Positions 1 to 11,467 of a DNA stretch of 64,000 bases are shown in pieces. How positions within the stretch are numbered: the first letter of the stretch is position 1; every line of letters starts with the position of its first letter. The notes beneath the pieces are model-generated. The model did not search any database and was not told where the DNA came from. It saw only the letters and a program-made list of their open reading frames with translations. The DNA is from Chalara sp. BL73. Lineage: Eukaryota; Ascomycota; Leotiomycetes; Helotiales. The translations under genes and the position numbers were made by a program. The stretch covers positions 930,001 through 994,000 of the forward strand of contig CAKJVC010000006.1 of assembly GCA_918026815.1 (NCBI GenBank), read 5' to 3'.

Positions 1-1755
<1,755 letters not shown>

Positions 1756-2401
1756 TAATTCACGCTAGCAAGGGGGGAGCCTCGCTTGACATTTGGCATA
1801 ACAAGGGAGAGCGCTGTAAGCACTCCCAAAAGTAATGCAACAGCAACTTTATGACTTTTGATAAGCAAACCGTGGTTACATCCAACCCGTGTTTTTGATT
1901 TCTACCGCAAAACCGTCCAAAATTGCACCTTAGCACTTTCAACAATAAACCTATATGATATTTTATCTGTTATATACTTGATTAGCCTAAGACTTAAAAT
2001 AGTATATTTATGTACTTTATTTAATGTAATGCTATATTATTAGTTTATGAGTTAAAAAAAATCACCCTTTCCAGCTTTTAACATTTCATATTTAATTTAT
2101 TTAGGTAGTTTAAAGACCTTAAACTTCGTAGAGTTATTAAAATAGCTGTAACTTATTAAATTTAAAGCTTAAAGTTAACACTATATGTAATTATTAAAGT
2201 TGCTAAAGTGCAATTTTGGCGTTCTTACAGTAAAAATCAAAAACACGGGCTGCATGCAAGTACAATTCGCTTATTAAATAGGTTAAGCTTTGAATATCAA
2301 AGCACTATAAACACTAACTCAAGGATGCTGGCCCTATTTCTTGTTGCCTAGCCTGGCCCATTTCTATCTTGGCGAGTGGCTACCCCTGCTAGCGTGGATT
2401 A
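1756..2401. mobile_element. MITE-like inverted-repeat element with TA target duplication
   Basis: Both ends carry the terminal sequence ATYCACGCTAGCA as an inverted repeat, each flanked by TA (1756-1757 and 2400-2401), as expected for Tc1/mariner-type insertion. The inverted repeat extends inward: about 1886-1952 matches the reverse complement of about 2193-2256, including CCCGTGTTTTTGATT and CCAAAATTGCAC. The centre is very AT-rich and encodes nothing recognisable. It is a non-autonomous element, moderately diverged. The superfamily is inferred from the TA duplication only. Confidence 0.6.
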
Positions 2402-2536
2402 TGACTTTTGACGGAACCTCGTATAGAGCATTAATCGGCCACTAAGCCTAGCCCACCCCAGATATGTAGAAGGTCGAATGCAGCCGTCGGGGCGTATTAA
2501 TCCGTGTACGGAGATATTCCTTGAATTGGTCGGGGA

Positions 2537-2761
2537 TACAGTAGTGTTCGAGATGGGCTTCAGTCCCACGCCAATGATTTAAATATTTACGCCACAGTTC
2601 GGAGACAACTTGTAGTGTCATGGCTAGCAAACATGATGACCTGGACTAATGCAGGTCATCATGCCTGGCTGGCCAAAATTTGCGCTACTTTGTCTTAGAA
2701 CTGTGGCGTAAATATTTAAATCATTGGCGTGGGACTGAAGCCGATTTTGAACACTACTGTA
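2537..2761. repeat. Foldback (long inverted) repeat
   Basis: Two arms of about 110 bp, 2537-2649 and 2652-2761, face each other with almost no spacer. They share TACAGTAGTGTTC at the outer edge, about 40 bp around CCACGCCAATGATTTAAAT with no or very few mismatches, and CATGATGACCTG at the inner edge. Read outward, both arms encode ELWRKYLNHWRGTEA, so the arms derive from one once-coding sequence. It lies just upstream of the NmrA-like gene and may affect its promoter. Confidence 0.75.
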
Positions 2762-2997
2762 CTGCATTTAGCCTTGATTTCAAATCACCTTGGTCTTCTC
2801 TTCAATCAACAAAACGTGTTGAAACCAACAATTACATATCAGCGTCGCCCGTTCAGCATATCACCATATCCCGAAGCCCTCTTCCATATTTCTGTCATAT
2901 CAACGATCTTTCTAGCCATCTATCCTCTAGTCTTATCACTAGACAAAAAGCCTCTACGCTCTTCCACACTTTCCATTTATTTTCCACGCCTCCAGAA

Positions 2998-3967
2998 ATG
3001 TCCCCAATCAAGAACGTTGTGGTCATTGGAGCTGGCGGTCATCTTGGCCCCTCCATCCTCGCCGCCTTCGACAATGACCCTAACTTTACCGTTTCTATTC
3101 TGTCCCGCAAGTCCTCCACCCAAACGTTCCCCGCTCACATCATTGTTCACCGCGTCAGCGACGACTACCCTGAAGCCGAACTCCTCGAAGCCTTCAGAGG
3201 CCAAGATGCCATTATCTCCACCATCGCCACTGCCAGTGCTGGCCAGCAACATGCTATCATTGATGCCGCGGTAAAGGCCGGGGTGAAGCGCTTCGTACCT
3301 TCCGAGTTTGGTAGCGACACACGTAACGACAAGGCCATGGCCCTCCTCCCGCAATACTTCAAAGGTAAGGCGGATGCAGTAGATTATCTTAAGTCCAAAG
3401 AGAGCACGGGTCTCACTTGGACTGCCTTTGTAACGGGCTGCTTTTTTGAATTGTAAGTTGCTCAAGACCTCACAGACTGCTAGATATCTATTCCGGAGAT
3501 TATATGCTCATATTAACCACAGAGCCGTACAAGCCTTCATGGGATTCGACCTCCAAGCCCATAGAGCCCTCCTCTTCAACAAAGGCACAGACACCTGGTC
3601 CACCACGACCCTCCCCTCAATAGGTCTCGCCGTCAGAAACGCTATGCTCCTCCCCGTTGAAACCGCTAACAAATACATCTTCATCGACTCCTTCACCGTC
3701 TCTCAAGCTCAGATCCTAGCCTCCCTTGAAAAGCTCACAGCGACAAAATGGGAAGTCAATTACGTGGACGCTGAGAAGCAGAAGAAGCAAGGATTGGAGA
3801 AGATATCACAGGGCGATTTTAGTGGTGCGATGAGTTTGATTCAGTATATTAATGGTGTGCATGGTCATGGCGGGAATTATGCCGAGTACGAGAAGACGCA
3901 GAACGGGTTGTTGTCTTTGCCTAAGGAGGATTTGGATGAGGTGCTAGCCGGCATTTTGAAACGTTGA
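2998..3967 (+). CDS. NmrA-like / isoflavone-reductase-type NAD(P)H oxidoreductase
   Basis: Two exons, 2998-3452 and 3523-3967, joined through a GTAAGT...ACAG intron, give 299 aa. The N-terminal dinucleotide-binding motif is GAGGHLG (residues 11-17). RFVPSEFGSD and GNYAEYEK are typical of the atypical SDR (PCBER/isoflavone reductase-like) family. Such enzymes reduce or isomerise small ketones and phenolics with NAD(P)H in the cytosol. The gene is co-oriented with the FAD monooxygenase about 490 bp downstream and probably acts in the polyketide pathway. Start chosen at MSPIKNVVV because the binding motif must lie near the N-terminus; the open frame upstream runs into the foldback repeat. No defects seen. 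Substrate unknown. Confidence 0.88.
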
Positions 3968-4460
3968 GAGTGGTTGCTTTTTGAATTCATATTAGGCGAT
4001 AAGTAAAATAAGAGAGGTGCATGAAACTATACATAATCTACGTCAAAGAAAAATGGGTAAATTTTTAGAGGTAATTCAATTATATTCTCTTCACAATTTC
4101 AAAAGGCAAAAGTACAAATCCATTGCAATACAAAAGACGTCAAGAACAAGTGGCAGGCGCTATCCCGCCAAACGTGCGCAGGCCAACCCCAAGCTTCAAT
4201 CCATCAGCTCCATGGGGGCGGCGGAACTCATCCCTATACCCCGTAGTTTTCGGATCCCGAAATACTCCTCTGGCTCCTAATCTAAATTTTAACACCCAGA
4301 AATTCAAATACCATGATATTGCACGAGATTGCCGTCACCTACGTCCTTTCCAAGCTTTCCGGACTGTGTATAGTACGGACACCGTTCTGCCTCACCTTCC
4401 ATATTTCCCACCTTTGTGCACTTTCGGATCTGCGTACCTTCACCGATATAACCACAAATC

Positions 4461-5675
4461 ATGGATCCCATTCTCATAATTGGCTCTGGCCTCAGTGGTC
4501 TCGCCCTCGCCCAAGGCCTCCACCAGTCATCTATCCCATTCAAGATCTATGAGCGAGAAATACCAGACAATGTTCGCTCGCAAGGCTATCGAATCCGTCT
4601 GCACGGGGAGGGGCTCTCTGCTCTTCGGGCAGTCCTGACGGATGATATCTGGAATCTCTTCGAGGAAACGTGTGCCGCGACGGTACTTGGACCACTTCCG
4701 AATTTCAACGCTGTTAATTGCACGTTTTCGGCAGCCAATTTTGGCGCTCATAATCCACAAAGCAAGGTTGCGCAGAGTGAACAGAAACCTTACACGGTAG
4801 ATCGTGGGATTTTACGAGAGGTGCTTTTAACTGGCTTGGAGAAACATATCGTTTATAACAAGCAGTACTCTCACTACGCGCTCACCGATTCAACCGTGAC
4901 AGCGCATTTTGCAGACGGCACAACAGAAAAAGGCTCCTTACTCGTGGGTGCAGATGGGGTACGCTCAGTGGTCCGCAGACAATATCTTCCCCAGATCAGA
5001 ATCCTGGACACCAAGAGCCGCCCCATATATGGCAAGACACCCCTGACCCCCGCTTTCTTGGAAAGCATATTGCCTAAAGCAATTGAATGCTTGTCTTTTG
5101 TGAAAGACCCGGTGTCGGGGAGCGTGACTTTGATGGAGGTTATTCGGTTTAAGCCAAAAGAGGAACGAAAGGACAAGAGAGATCTACCATATGACTATGT
5201 GTACTGGGTTATGATACAGTCTGGTGGGGGGTCTGCAGCAAATGGTCACCCAATGGAAGATCTCGCCAAGATGGGACCCGTGGAGCTGGCGAAGAGTTGG
5301 GCAGCACATTGGCATCCATCCCTGCGGTCATTGATCGAGTATCAAGATCCCAAACAGACAGGAATGTTTCGCCTGCTCAGCTCTGATCCAGAGTCTATAG
5401 CGATGCCATGGGAATCGAATGGTCGAGTTACCATATTGGGTGATGCTGCACATGCTATGATGCCTTCTACGGCCAGTGGTGCGGTGACTGCACTTAGGGA
5501 TGCCGAACTCCTGACGAAATTGATCGAGGAGCAAGGAATTAGCAAGGAAAGCATTGGAAGGTACGAGGAGGAAATGAGGAAGTATGCTAGCGAAGCTGTA
5601 GCGCTAAGCGCTAAGATAGGGGAGGTAAGTTTTGGGCTGGGGGCTCTGAAAGATTCGGAAGAGGCTGCTTGGTAG
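4461..5675 (+). CDS. FAD-dependent monooxygenase (salicylate hydroxylase / PHBH-like)
   Basis: Single-exon gene, 404 aa. The N-terminal FAD motif GSGLSG lies at residues 8-13, the second motif GADGVRS at 163-169 and the ribityl-binding motif GDAAHAM at 327-333, the normal order and spacing of class A flavoprotein monooxygenases. The enzyme would hydroxylate or epoxidise an aromatic or decarboxylate-hydroxylate a salicylate-like intermediate using NAD(P)H and O2. Its position between an NmrA-like reductase and the exporter points to a tailoring role in the cluster. The start at 4461 puts the Rossmann strand (PILIIGSG) right at the N-terminus. Length is typical for fungal members. Intact; exact substrate cannot be read. 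Confidence 0.92.
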   Translation: MDPILIIGSGLSGLALAQGLHQSSIPFKIYEREIPDNVRSQGYRIRLHGEGLSALRAVLTDDIWNLFEETCAATVLGPLPNFNAVNCTFSAANFGAHNPQSKVAQSEQKPYTVDRGILREVLLTGLEKHIVYNKQYSHYALTDSTVTAHFADGTTEKGSLLVGADGVRSVVRRQYLPQIRILDTKSRPIYGKTPLTPAFLESILPKAIECLSFVKDPVSGSVTLMEVIRFKPKEERKDKRDLPYDYVYWVMIQSGGGSAANGHPMEDLAKMGPVELAKSWAAHWHPSLRSLIEYQDPKQTGMFRLLSSDPESIAMPWESNGRVTILGDAAHAMMPSTASGAVTALRDAELLTKLIEEQGISKESIGRYEEEMRKYASEAVALSAKIGEVSFGLGALKDSEEAAW

Positions 5676-6239
5676 ACAGCTTGTATATTCCTTCGTAGCA
5701 CCTATGTTCTAGTTTGTGATAGAGAAAATTTTGGTTAATCAAGATTGCTGAGGAACAAGCGGATTAAGAGTGGAATAAATAAAGACATTTCTTCCTCAAA
5801 GATCTTCTAAACCCTGTATCTTTCTGCTACTAAACCTTGTTTCGGGAGCTCCTATTTACAGGTTAGCCGATTTTATAGCTTCTTGAAGAATCAACTAGCT
5901 CGCTATGGGTTTGCAATCTCGTCAGGAGTCATTAAACTTGTACTGTTTCAAGAGGGTAGCATGGGTCTTTTAATCTTGAATATCGTAAAAGTATCGTACT
6001 TTGGCTAGATACAGAGCACAAAAGTGCCAGTAGAAAGTTGTCCGCACCAGAATCGGTGACCGGGACAGTGGTACGAAACTATTGATAGTTTTTATAGTTG
6101 CGGAGAGAAGCTTGATGTGATAAGTATATTATTTAACTAGAGTGTTTCAGAAGAAAATGGTGTATGAGGTCTGTATGCAAGATAGCTGGGACAAGGCTCT
6201 AACTGGGCCGCCACATATATGGCAGCAACTCTGGCCAGA
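5676..6239. other. Intergenic, convergent genes
   Basis: About 560 bp between the monooxygenase and the convergent hydrolase. I see no gene, repeat or RNA in it; it should hold both terminators. Confidence 0.6.
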
Positions 6240-7433
6240 CTAAAGCTTATTCCTGGCTAAAAAATTAAACATGGCCTGATAACCGGCAGTGGCGTTGTTG
6301 TGAAGTGTGAAGGCATGGCCAGTGTTCGGCTGGATGACGACGTCAATGACAACGGCATTAGGGTAGGTTTCCGCCAAAGCTTTCGGGTCGGCCTCAGGTA
6401 ACCCGTTGCAATCACCGGCACAGACGTAGAAATCGAACTCGGCTAACATGTATTGTACTGGTGCTTTGAGAGAGGGCCCTTTAAGCCCTAAGAGGTGGTA
6501 GGCCGAGGCGAACTCCCCAATTGGAATTGGTTGCTTGACGGCGTCACTATAGTCGAGCATTTCTTTGGTGAACGCGGTGTTGGGATCACCAGCGAAGAAA
6601 GTGGTTTGGATCCCACTCTTCTGACAAACAACGTAGCCACTCGGGCGATTAAATGGAGGAGAGCCAGCGTACTTGACGGCGAATGCCGCTATTCCAACCT
6701 TTCCAAAATATTTATTGGGAAGAAAGCCTGTGATGATTGCTCCGTCGGTTAGATCACTGTACATGGCAATGAATGCGGAGGTAAGGAGGGATCCGAAGCT
6801 GTGACCTATGTGCACGACCTTGCTTGGTTTTGTTAATGTGTTGAATGCTGGATCGGCGGGCTTTGCTTTCCTTGCGAAGGTATACAGAGTGCTATTGCGC
6901 GCCATCAAGGTCAATTGTCGAAGAATCTCTAGTTCCAGAGGCGCTTGAACCACGTTATATGCATCAGGTTTATCAGATTGGCCGGCGCCCAGACGATCAT
7001 AGGTAAGGATAGAGTATCCTGCCCTTAATGCTGCTTCAACATAGGACTGTTTCTCTCGATCGAGCTCGGGATCCCAATATCTGGAGTCGCAATGCGCTCC
7101 GTGAGTAGCAATCTGTAGGGTATTCTGCTTATTTCTGGAAGAGTTGGGAACACATAGCTGGGCATGGATGATAAAGGTACCAGAGGTAGTGGTATTTTTG
7201 ATTATAGTTTGTGCGCCTGCTGGAGTGCTCCGAGTATCAGAATAGATAGCCCAGGCTGTAGCTTCGATGTCATTGTCTACCCTTGGATATTGATAAACCG
7301 CGCTGCCTGAAGTAACAAAGACTGGAATATCCAGTTGTTTGCAGCTGCCGTGAGACCGCTGGAAGGAAGGGATGCTCACAGCTGAAGTGCCATGGAGAAC
7401 AAGCAGAAGAGCTGTGATGAGAATGGTGGGCAT
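6240..7433 (-). CDS. Secreted alpha/beta hydrolase
   Basis: Single exon, 397 aa. The N-terminus (LITALLLVLHGTSAVS) is a signal peptide with a likely cleavage after about residue 18. The nucleophile elbow is GHSFGS with Ser212. D334 (AEFDFYV) and H373 (NTGHAFTLHN) are suitable acid and base, completing a catalytic triad. THGAHCDSRYW is the oxyanion-side strand, and YDRLGAGQSD is typical of the family. Cys pairs in the cap (VCQKSG, VCAGDCNG) suit an extracellular or secretory-pathway enzyme. Reaction would be ester, lactone or amide hydrolysis. In the cluster it may process or detoxify the exported product, but a pathway-independent role is possible. Intact. Confidence 0.88.
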   Translation of the reverse strand: MPTILITALLLVLHGTSAVSIPSFQRSHGSCKQLDIPVFVTSGSAVYQYPRVDNDIEATAWAIYSDTRSTPAGAQTIIKNTTTSGTFIIHAQLCVPNSSRNKQNTLQIATHGAHCDSRYWDPELDREKQSYVEAALRAGYSILTYDRLGAGQSDKPDAYNVVQAPLELEILRQLTLMARNSTLYTFARKAKPADPAFNTLTKPSKVVHIGHSFGSLLTSAFIAMYSDLTDGAIITGFLPNKYFGKVGIAAFAVKYAGSPPFNRPSGYVVCQKSGIQTTFFAGDPNTAFTKEMLDYSDAVKQPIPIGEFASAYHLLGLKGPSLKAPVQYMLAEFDFYVCAGDCNGLPEADPKALAETYPNAVVIDVVIQPNTGHAFTLHNNATAGYQAMFNFLARNKL

Positions 7434-8808
7434 TTTATAAGCGTAGAGGGGTGATGTCGACGTGGATTGGGTAAGATGTTGATTTTGAAGGAGTATCTAC
7501 AGAAACAGTGAGGACAATTGACGGGTTAAATAATGCTTGAGGCATAGCACTTGGCTTCTTCAGGTTAAGCACCTCTGCTACCAAGGTCGCACCGGCCGCT
7601 CGAATAGGGTAGACAGTCGTGAAGACCCAAGCGCGCGGATTTCGAGGCATTGTGCCGGACTTCTGGCACGGCCTTCAGAATTATAGTGGCAGCTATGTTG
7701 GAGTTCCTGATTAAATACTGAGGCTGGAAGGCATCGGGACAAAGTCCAACCTGCTGCATTAACCAGGGTGTATTCATGACCGATGTTACAATTAGCACGG
7801 GACGGGTACCTAGGCGGAGTTAAATGTCACGTGAGTTGCCTGGCCTAGCCTTGAATAGCCTTGTTGCGGCAGCCTTGTATGGCTAACAAGTCGAAGGATT
7901 ACGAAGGAACATGTGAATGTTATCCCGCCAACCGTCTTGGCGGTGGTGTTCACAAACTTCTGAATACACCGCTTACCTATCCCAGCCTGTTATAACCTTG
8001 CCGAGATCCTGGATTCCGGGGGCTGCCGAATATCTTACCTGACATACGAAATTCTAACCTCTCTACAACGTTCGACCATGAGGTTCTGTCTGCAACGAAA
8101 CTAATGGGCTGATGACGGAGATGGATATGGCGTGGCGCGTAGCTGTCTAGCAGTGGATGAGCGCAGTGCGGACCCTAAATCGTGTGTGCAGTGAGATCCG
8201 ATTTTACCTCCGAAGAGCCACATCTAACCAGCCACAAATACACCAAAATCGACTAAATCCACTTATACGAGAGCCTTATATGGATGTAATTGATTAGTCA
8301 GGAAGGCACTGGTTCAGTTGATTTAGTTGAGTGTAATACACTAAGTTGACCAACTGGAGTAAGTCGCGTAGTTGGTCGGGGCCTTGGTTGCAGCTTGGCT
8401 AGAAGGTAGACTTTTACACTAAAATAATAATTACTCTCGTTGTCTGTAACAGATGCTGAATTCTTCCTATGTGGGCTCTCAGAAATTCTAGTGAATATCT
8501 CAATAGAGTGTTGTTGATTATGTCTAGCTCTCTAAAGCCACGGGGATTCTACTCCTACGGTTATCTATAGCTGTTGGGTGAAACAATAGCCTGGAATTTG
8601 AGACACTAAAGAAATTCCAACACGAAAATGATGGCGACTTGCAGTAGCAGTGAGGCATCAACTCTGGAGACCAATTTCTAGAAATCACATAGGCCACAGA
8701 AACTCTCCTGCTTTAAAACTCTCCTTTAATTCCCGATAAATATTATAGTCTCTACAAATTGGCTACTAAATTGAGTTGAAGGGGAAAGGTTTCATCGCTA
8801 CTCCGTTA
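7434..8808. other. Intergenic region, no recognisable gene
   Basis: About 1.4 kb. Short minus-strand open frames at 7435-7798 (with GATLVAEVLNLKKP) could be a gene remnant but match no family I recognise. Around 8325-8345 there is a small palindrome, AGTGTAATACACT. The rest is featureless and AT-rich towards the MFS 3' end. Confidence 0.5.
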
Positions 8809-10671
8809 TTATGCAGTAGCAGCCGCATCTAACTTCTTCCCCTTTATGCTCTTCCACTCCATCGCCGCACTCCCAATAGTCGTCAAACACGCCATCACCA
8901 AAGCGATCTCAAAGACCTGCATCAGCGCATCATTGTAAACCTCCAATACCCCTTGCAGCTCCATGGCTGGGATTATATTTCTAATGTTCGTAGCTCCGGC
9001 GTCAACTGCTGACACGGCATCGACATCAGGAATATTCTTGCTGATATAGTTGACCACTCTATTCGTTAGTACACTGTTACCGGCCGAGACAAAGATGGAG
9101 GCACCGAACAGTTGCATAAAGATGACAAGGGCCGTGGCGATGGGGATTTCGGACATGTCAAGGACGGCCTGCACAGCGATGAGGGGGATTTGAAGGCCTA
9201 AGCCGATGCCAATCCCAGCAAGGATCTGGTAGCCAATCCACTTCCCAGAGCTTGTATCTAGTTCCCAGGTTGTCAGGAGCCCGGCGCCGATGGAGGTCAA
9301 GATTGTGCTGGCAATCATGAAAGGTGTGTAGTAACCAAGGTTCGTTGTCCCTGCACCAGAGAAAATGGTTCCTACTACTACGGCGAGCAGAATAGGGATG
9401 TTGCGGATTCCAGACTCATATGCGCTGACACCTTTGACGACCTGAAACCAAATAGGAATGTAGTATACTAGGGTGAAGAACGCTGACCCCATAAAGAAAG
9501 CGAAGCATGCGGCGGCCCATACGCTACGCTTCTTGAGCATGAGCGGGCTAACAGTCGCCTGTTGTGGGCGCCAGAACTGAATAGTGGCGAAGGCAAGAAT
9601 ACAGATGCAGAAGACGACGAATAGAACTATGATGCGACCATTTGACCACGGATATTTTGACCCACCCCATTGTAGGGCGATGAGAAGGCAGAGGACCCCG
9701 GGTAGGAAGAAAATAGTGCCTGGGATGTCGAACTGCTCCAGTTTCTCTCGCCAGGTCAACAAATTAGTGTCCACTGCGCCGGCTTGTGGCACCGGTGTGA
9801 AGAAGAATACAATGACAGCCATCGCCAATCCGCCAATAGGGAGGTTGACGTAGAAGCACCATCGCCACGTGATCTTGTCCGTGAAGACGCCGCCCAGCAG
9901 TGGCCCCGCGACGGAGGAGATACCGTACATGGCACCAATAAGTCCTGTGAAGGTCGGGCGCTGAGCCAGGGGAACCGATGTTGCGATTAGGAGATATGCG
10001 CCCGAAAAGACGCCAGCAGAGCCTATACCAGCAATAGCGCGACCTACAATGAGGGTCACGCTATCTGTAGCAACACCGCAGATGAGGGAGCCTATTTCGA
10101 AGAGTGCAATAGCGCCGAGGAACACAAGCTTGATCGGGAATAGGGTGTACAGCTTGCCGAAAAACAGCTGGAAGCTGGCAGTGGTGAGAAGGTATGCTGT
10201 GCCGCGGGAGCAAGGTGTTAGCAAATAATTTTAGGTGCAGCTGGGAAATGCTGACAAGCTGCCGCACTCCTCTCAAGGGGACGGAGACTTACCACTCCCA
10301 TACCACCCAACATCGCTCAGACTGTGGAACTGGTCGGTAATCTGAGGAATGGCTGTTGCAATAATGGTCGTATCCAACGCCACGAGAAAGATGGCGAGAC
10401 ATAGTGCAACTCTGGAGAAGTTGTCAACCAGTAACTCTACACTTGGCGTGAAGATGTTTGAGGGATATATTGCAGGGGAAGAGGAGACTCACGCGAGAAG
10501 CAGCAGCCTCAAGCCTCCTGGGTAAACGGTCTCACCAAGAGCATCTTCGCCGCTGCTTGGCATCACCTCTAACTTATCCATGTCGCCATATGTGCCGCTG
10601 ACTGGCAATGTCTTATCTGAGGAGACGTCCCCTTTAGGCTTTTGGCGTGCAAAGGCGTTCTTCTCATCCAT
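8809..10671 (-). CDS. MFS exporter, DHA2 (14-TM) family
   Basis: Three exons: 10671-10493, 10411-10293 and 10196-8809, giving 561 aa from MDEKNAF; in-frame ATGs at 10680 and 10698 would add three or nine residues. A hydrophilic N-terminus precedes TM1, where [17 protein letters not shown] is the DHA2 motif D1. [15 protein letters not shown] and [30 protein letters not shown] motifs (motif C and following) confirm a proton-driven drug/toxin exporter of the plasma membrane, like the aflatoxin-cluster AflT group. About 14 hydrophobic segments can be counted. It stands divergent from the AflR-like regulator and is the likely product efflux pump. Intact. Confidence 0.93.
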
Positions 10672-10924
10672 CGTAATCATAATAACCGCTGGCGGCAATA
10701 TGAAAGAGGAATTGTGGGTATGTGTGATACGAAACCGCCACGAAGGAGTAGAGCGGAGTAAGATACAGCATAGTGAAGATGTAAAGAAGTGGAATTGGGG
10801 ATAGTTAAAGAATAAACCAATCTAACCACCAACAGAGATAAGGTTAAAGAACGTCATTAACCAACAAGTACGGGACGGCAAATTACATGCATTCTTACTT
10901 ACGACGGACCCTAACGGGTCATCG

Positions 10925-10957
10925 GGTTCAGCGCTCGTACTTCCGGGCCGCTGAACC
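10925..10957. repeat. 9-bp perfect inverted repeat
   Basis: GGTTCAGCG and its exact complement CGCTGAACC separated by 15 bp. It lies in the divergent exporter/regulator promoter and could be a regulator site or a hairpin. Confidence 0.7.
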
Positions 10958-11093
10958 AGCCGCAGCGCGATCCCCATATAGACTAGCGTTGGCTTTTGTA
11001 GTCGCGATTTTGTACAAATATTTTCCGTATTACTCCGGGTCAGGCCCAGTCGGGTAAACCTGAAGCCGGTAGACGCCCTTCAAGGCTTAAAGC

Positions 11094-11113
11094 TTAACCC
11101 TAACCCCTAACCC
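11094..11113 (-). repeat. Interstitial telomere-like repeat
   Basis: Three near-perfect units of CCCTAA (the second with one extra C), which on the minus strand is the TTAGGG telomere unit of filamentous fungi. Short tracts like this occur at promoters (telobox) or at healed breaks. Confidence 0.75.
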
Positions 11114-11467
11114 ACACGCCGCACTAAGCACTCAAGGTGCGCACTATAGACATTAAGCTTTGAGTACGTTGCAGAGGATCATTCCCTCCGAATCCACCAT
11201 TCCTATCCTGGCCAGTTCACCGCTGCCATGCATATAATCCTATATACTTCTATATAGTCATTTATGGCTATTGTAGTAATTTTAGTTATATATAAGGTTT
11301 ATACTATTCTAACCTAGTATATATACTTAGGTATTATTTATTGCTATATACTACTTTAGCCTTAATTGTCCATTAAGTTGGTTGATGTACTTCGTACAAC
11401 GTGGATGCCATGTGGCTACACTGAGCTTCTTTGTTTCTTTTTGGGAATCACTTCCTCCTTAGCAGCT

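Larger units (their letters stand above)
10672..11467. promoter_or_regulatory. Divergent promoter region, MFS exporter / AflR-like regulator
   Basis: About 800 bp between two divergent genes. It holds a GC-rich inverted repeat (10925-10957), a telomere-like tract (11094-11113) and, nearer the regulator, a very AT-rich TATA-like stretch around 11230-11350. No clear TCG(N5)CGA site was found by eye. Confidence 0.6.

Noticed and set aside
2977..3465. Long minus-strand frame opposite the NmrA-like gene
   Set aside because: It is a shadow of the real gene, whose Rossmann motif and intron are on the plus strand.
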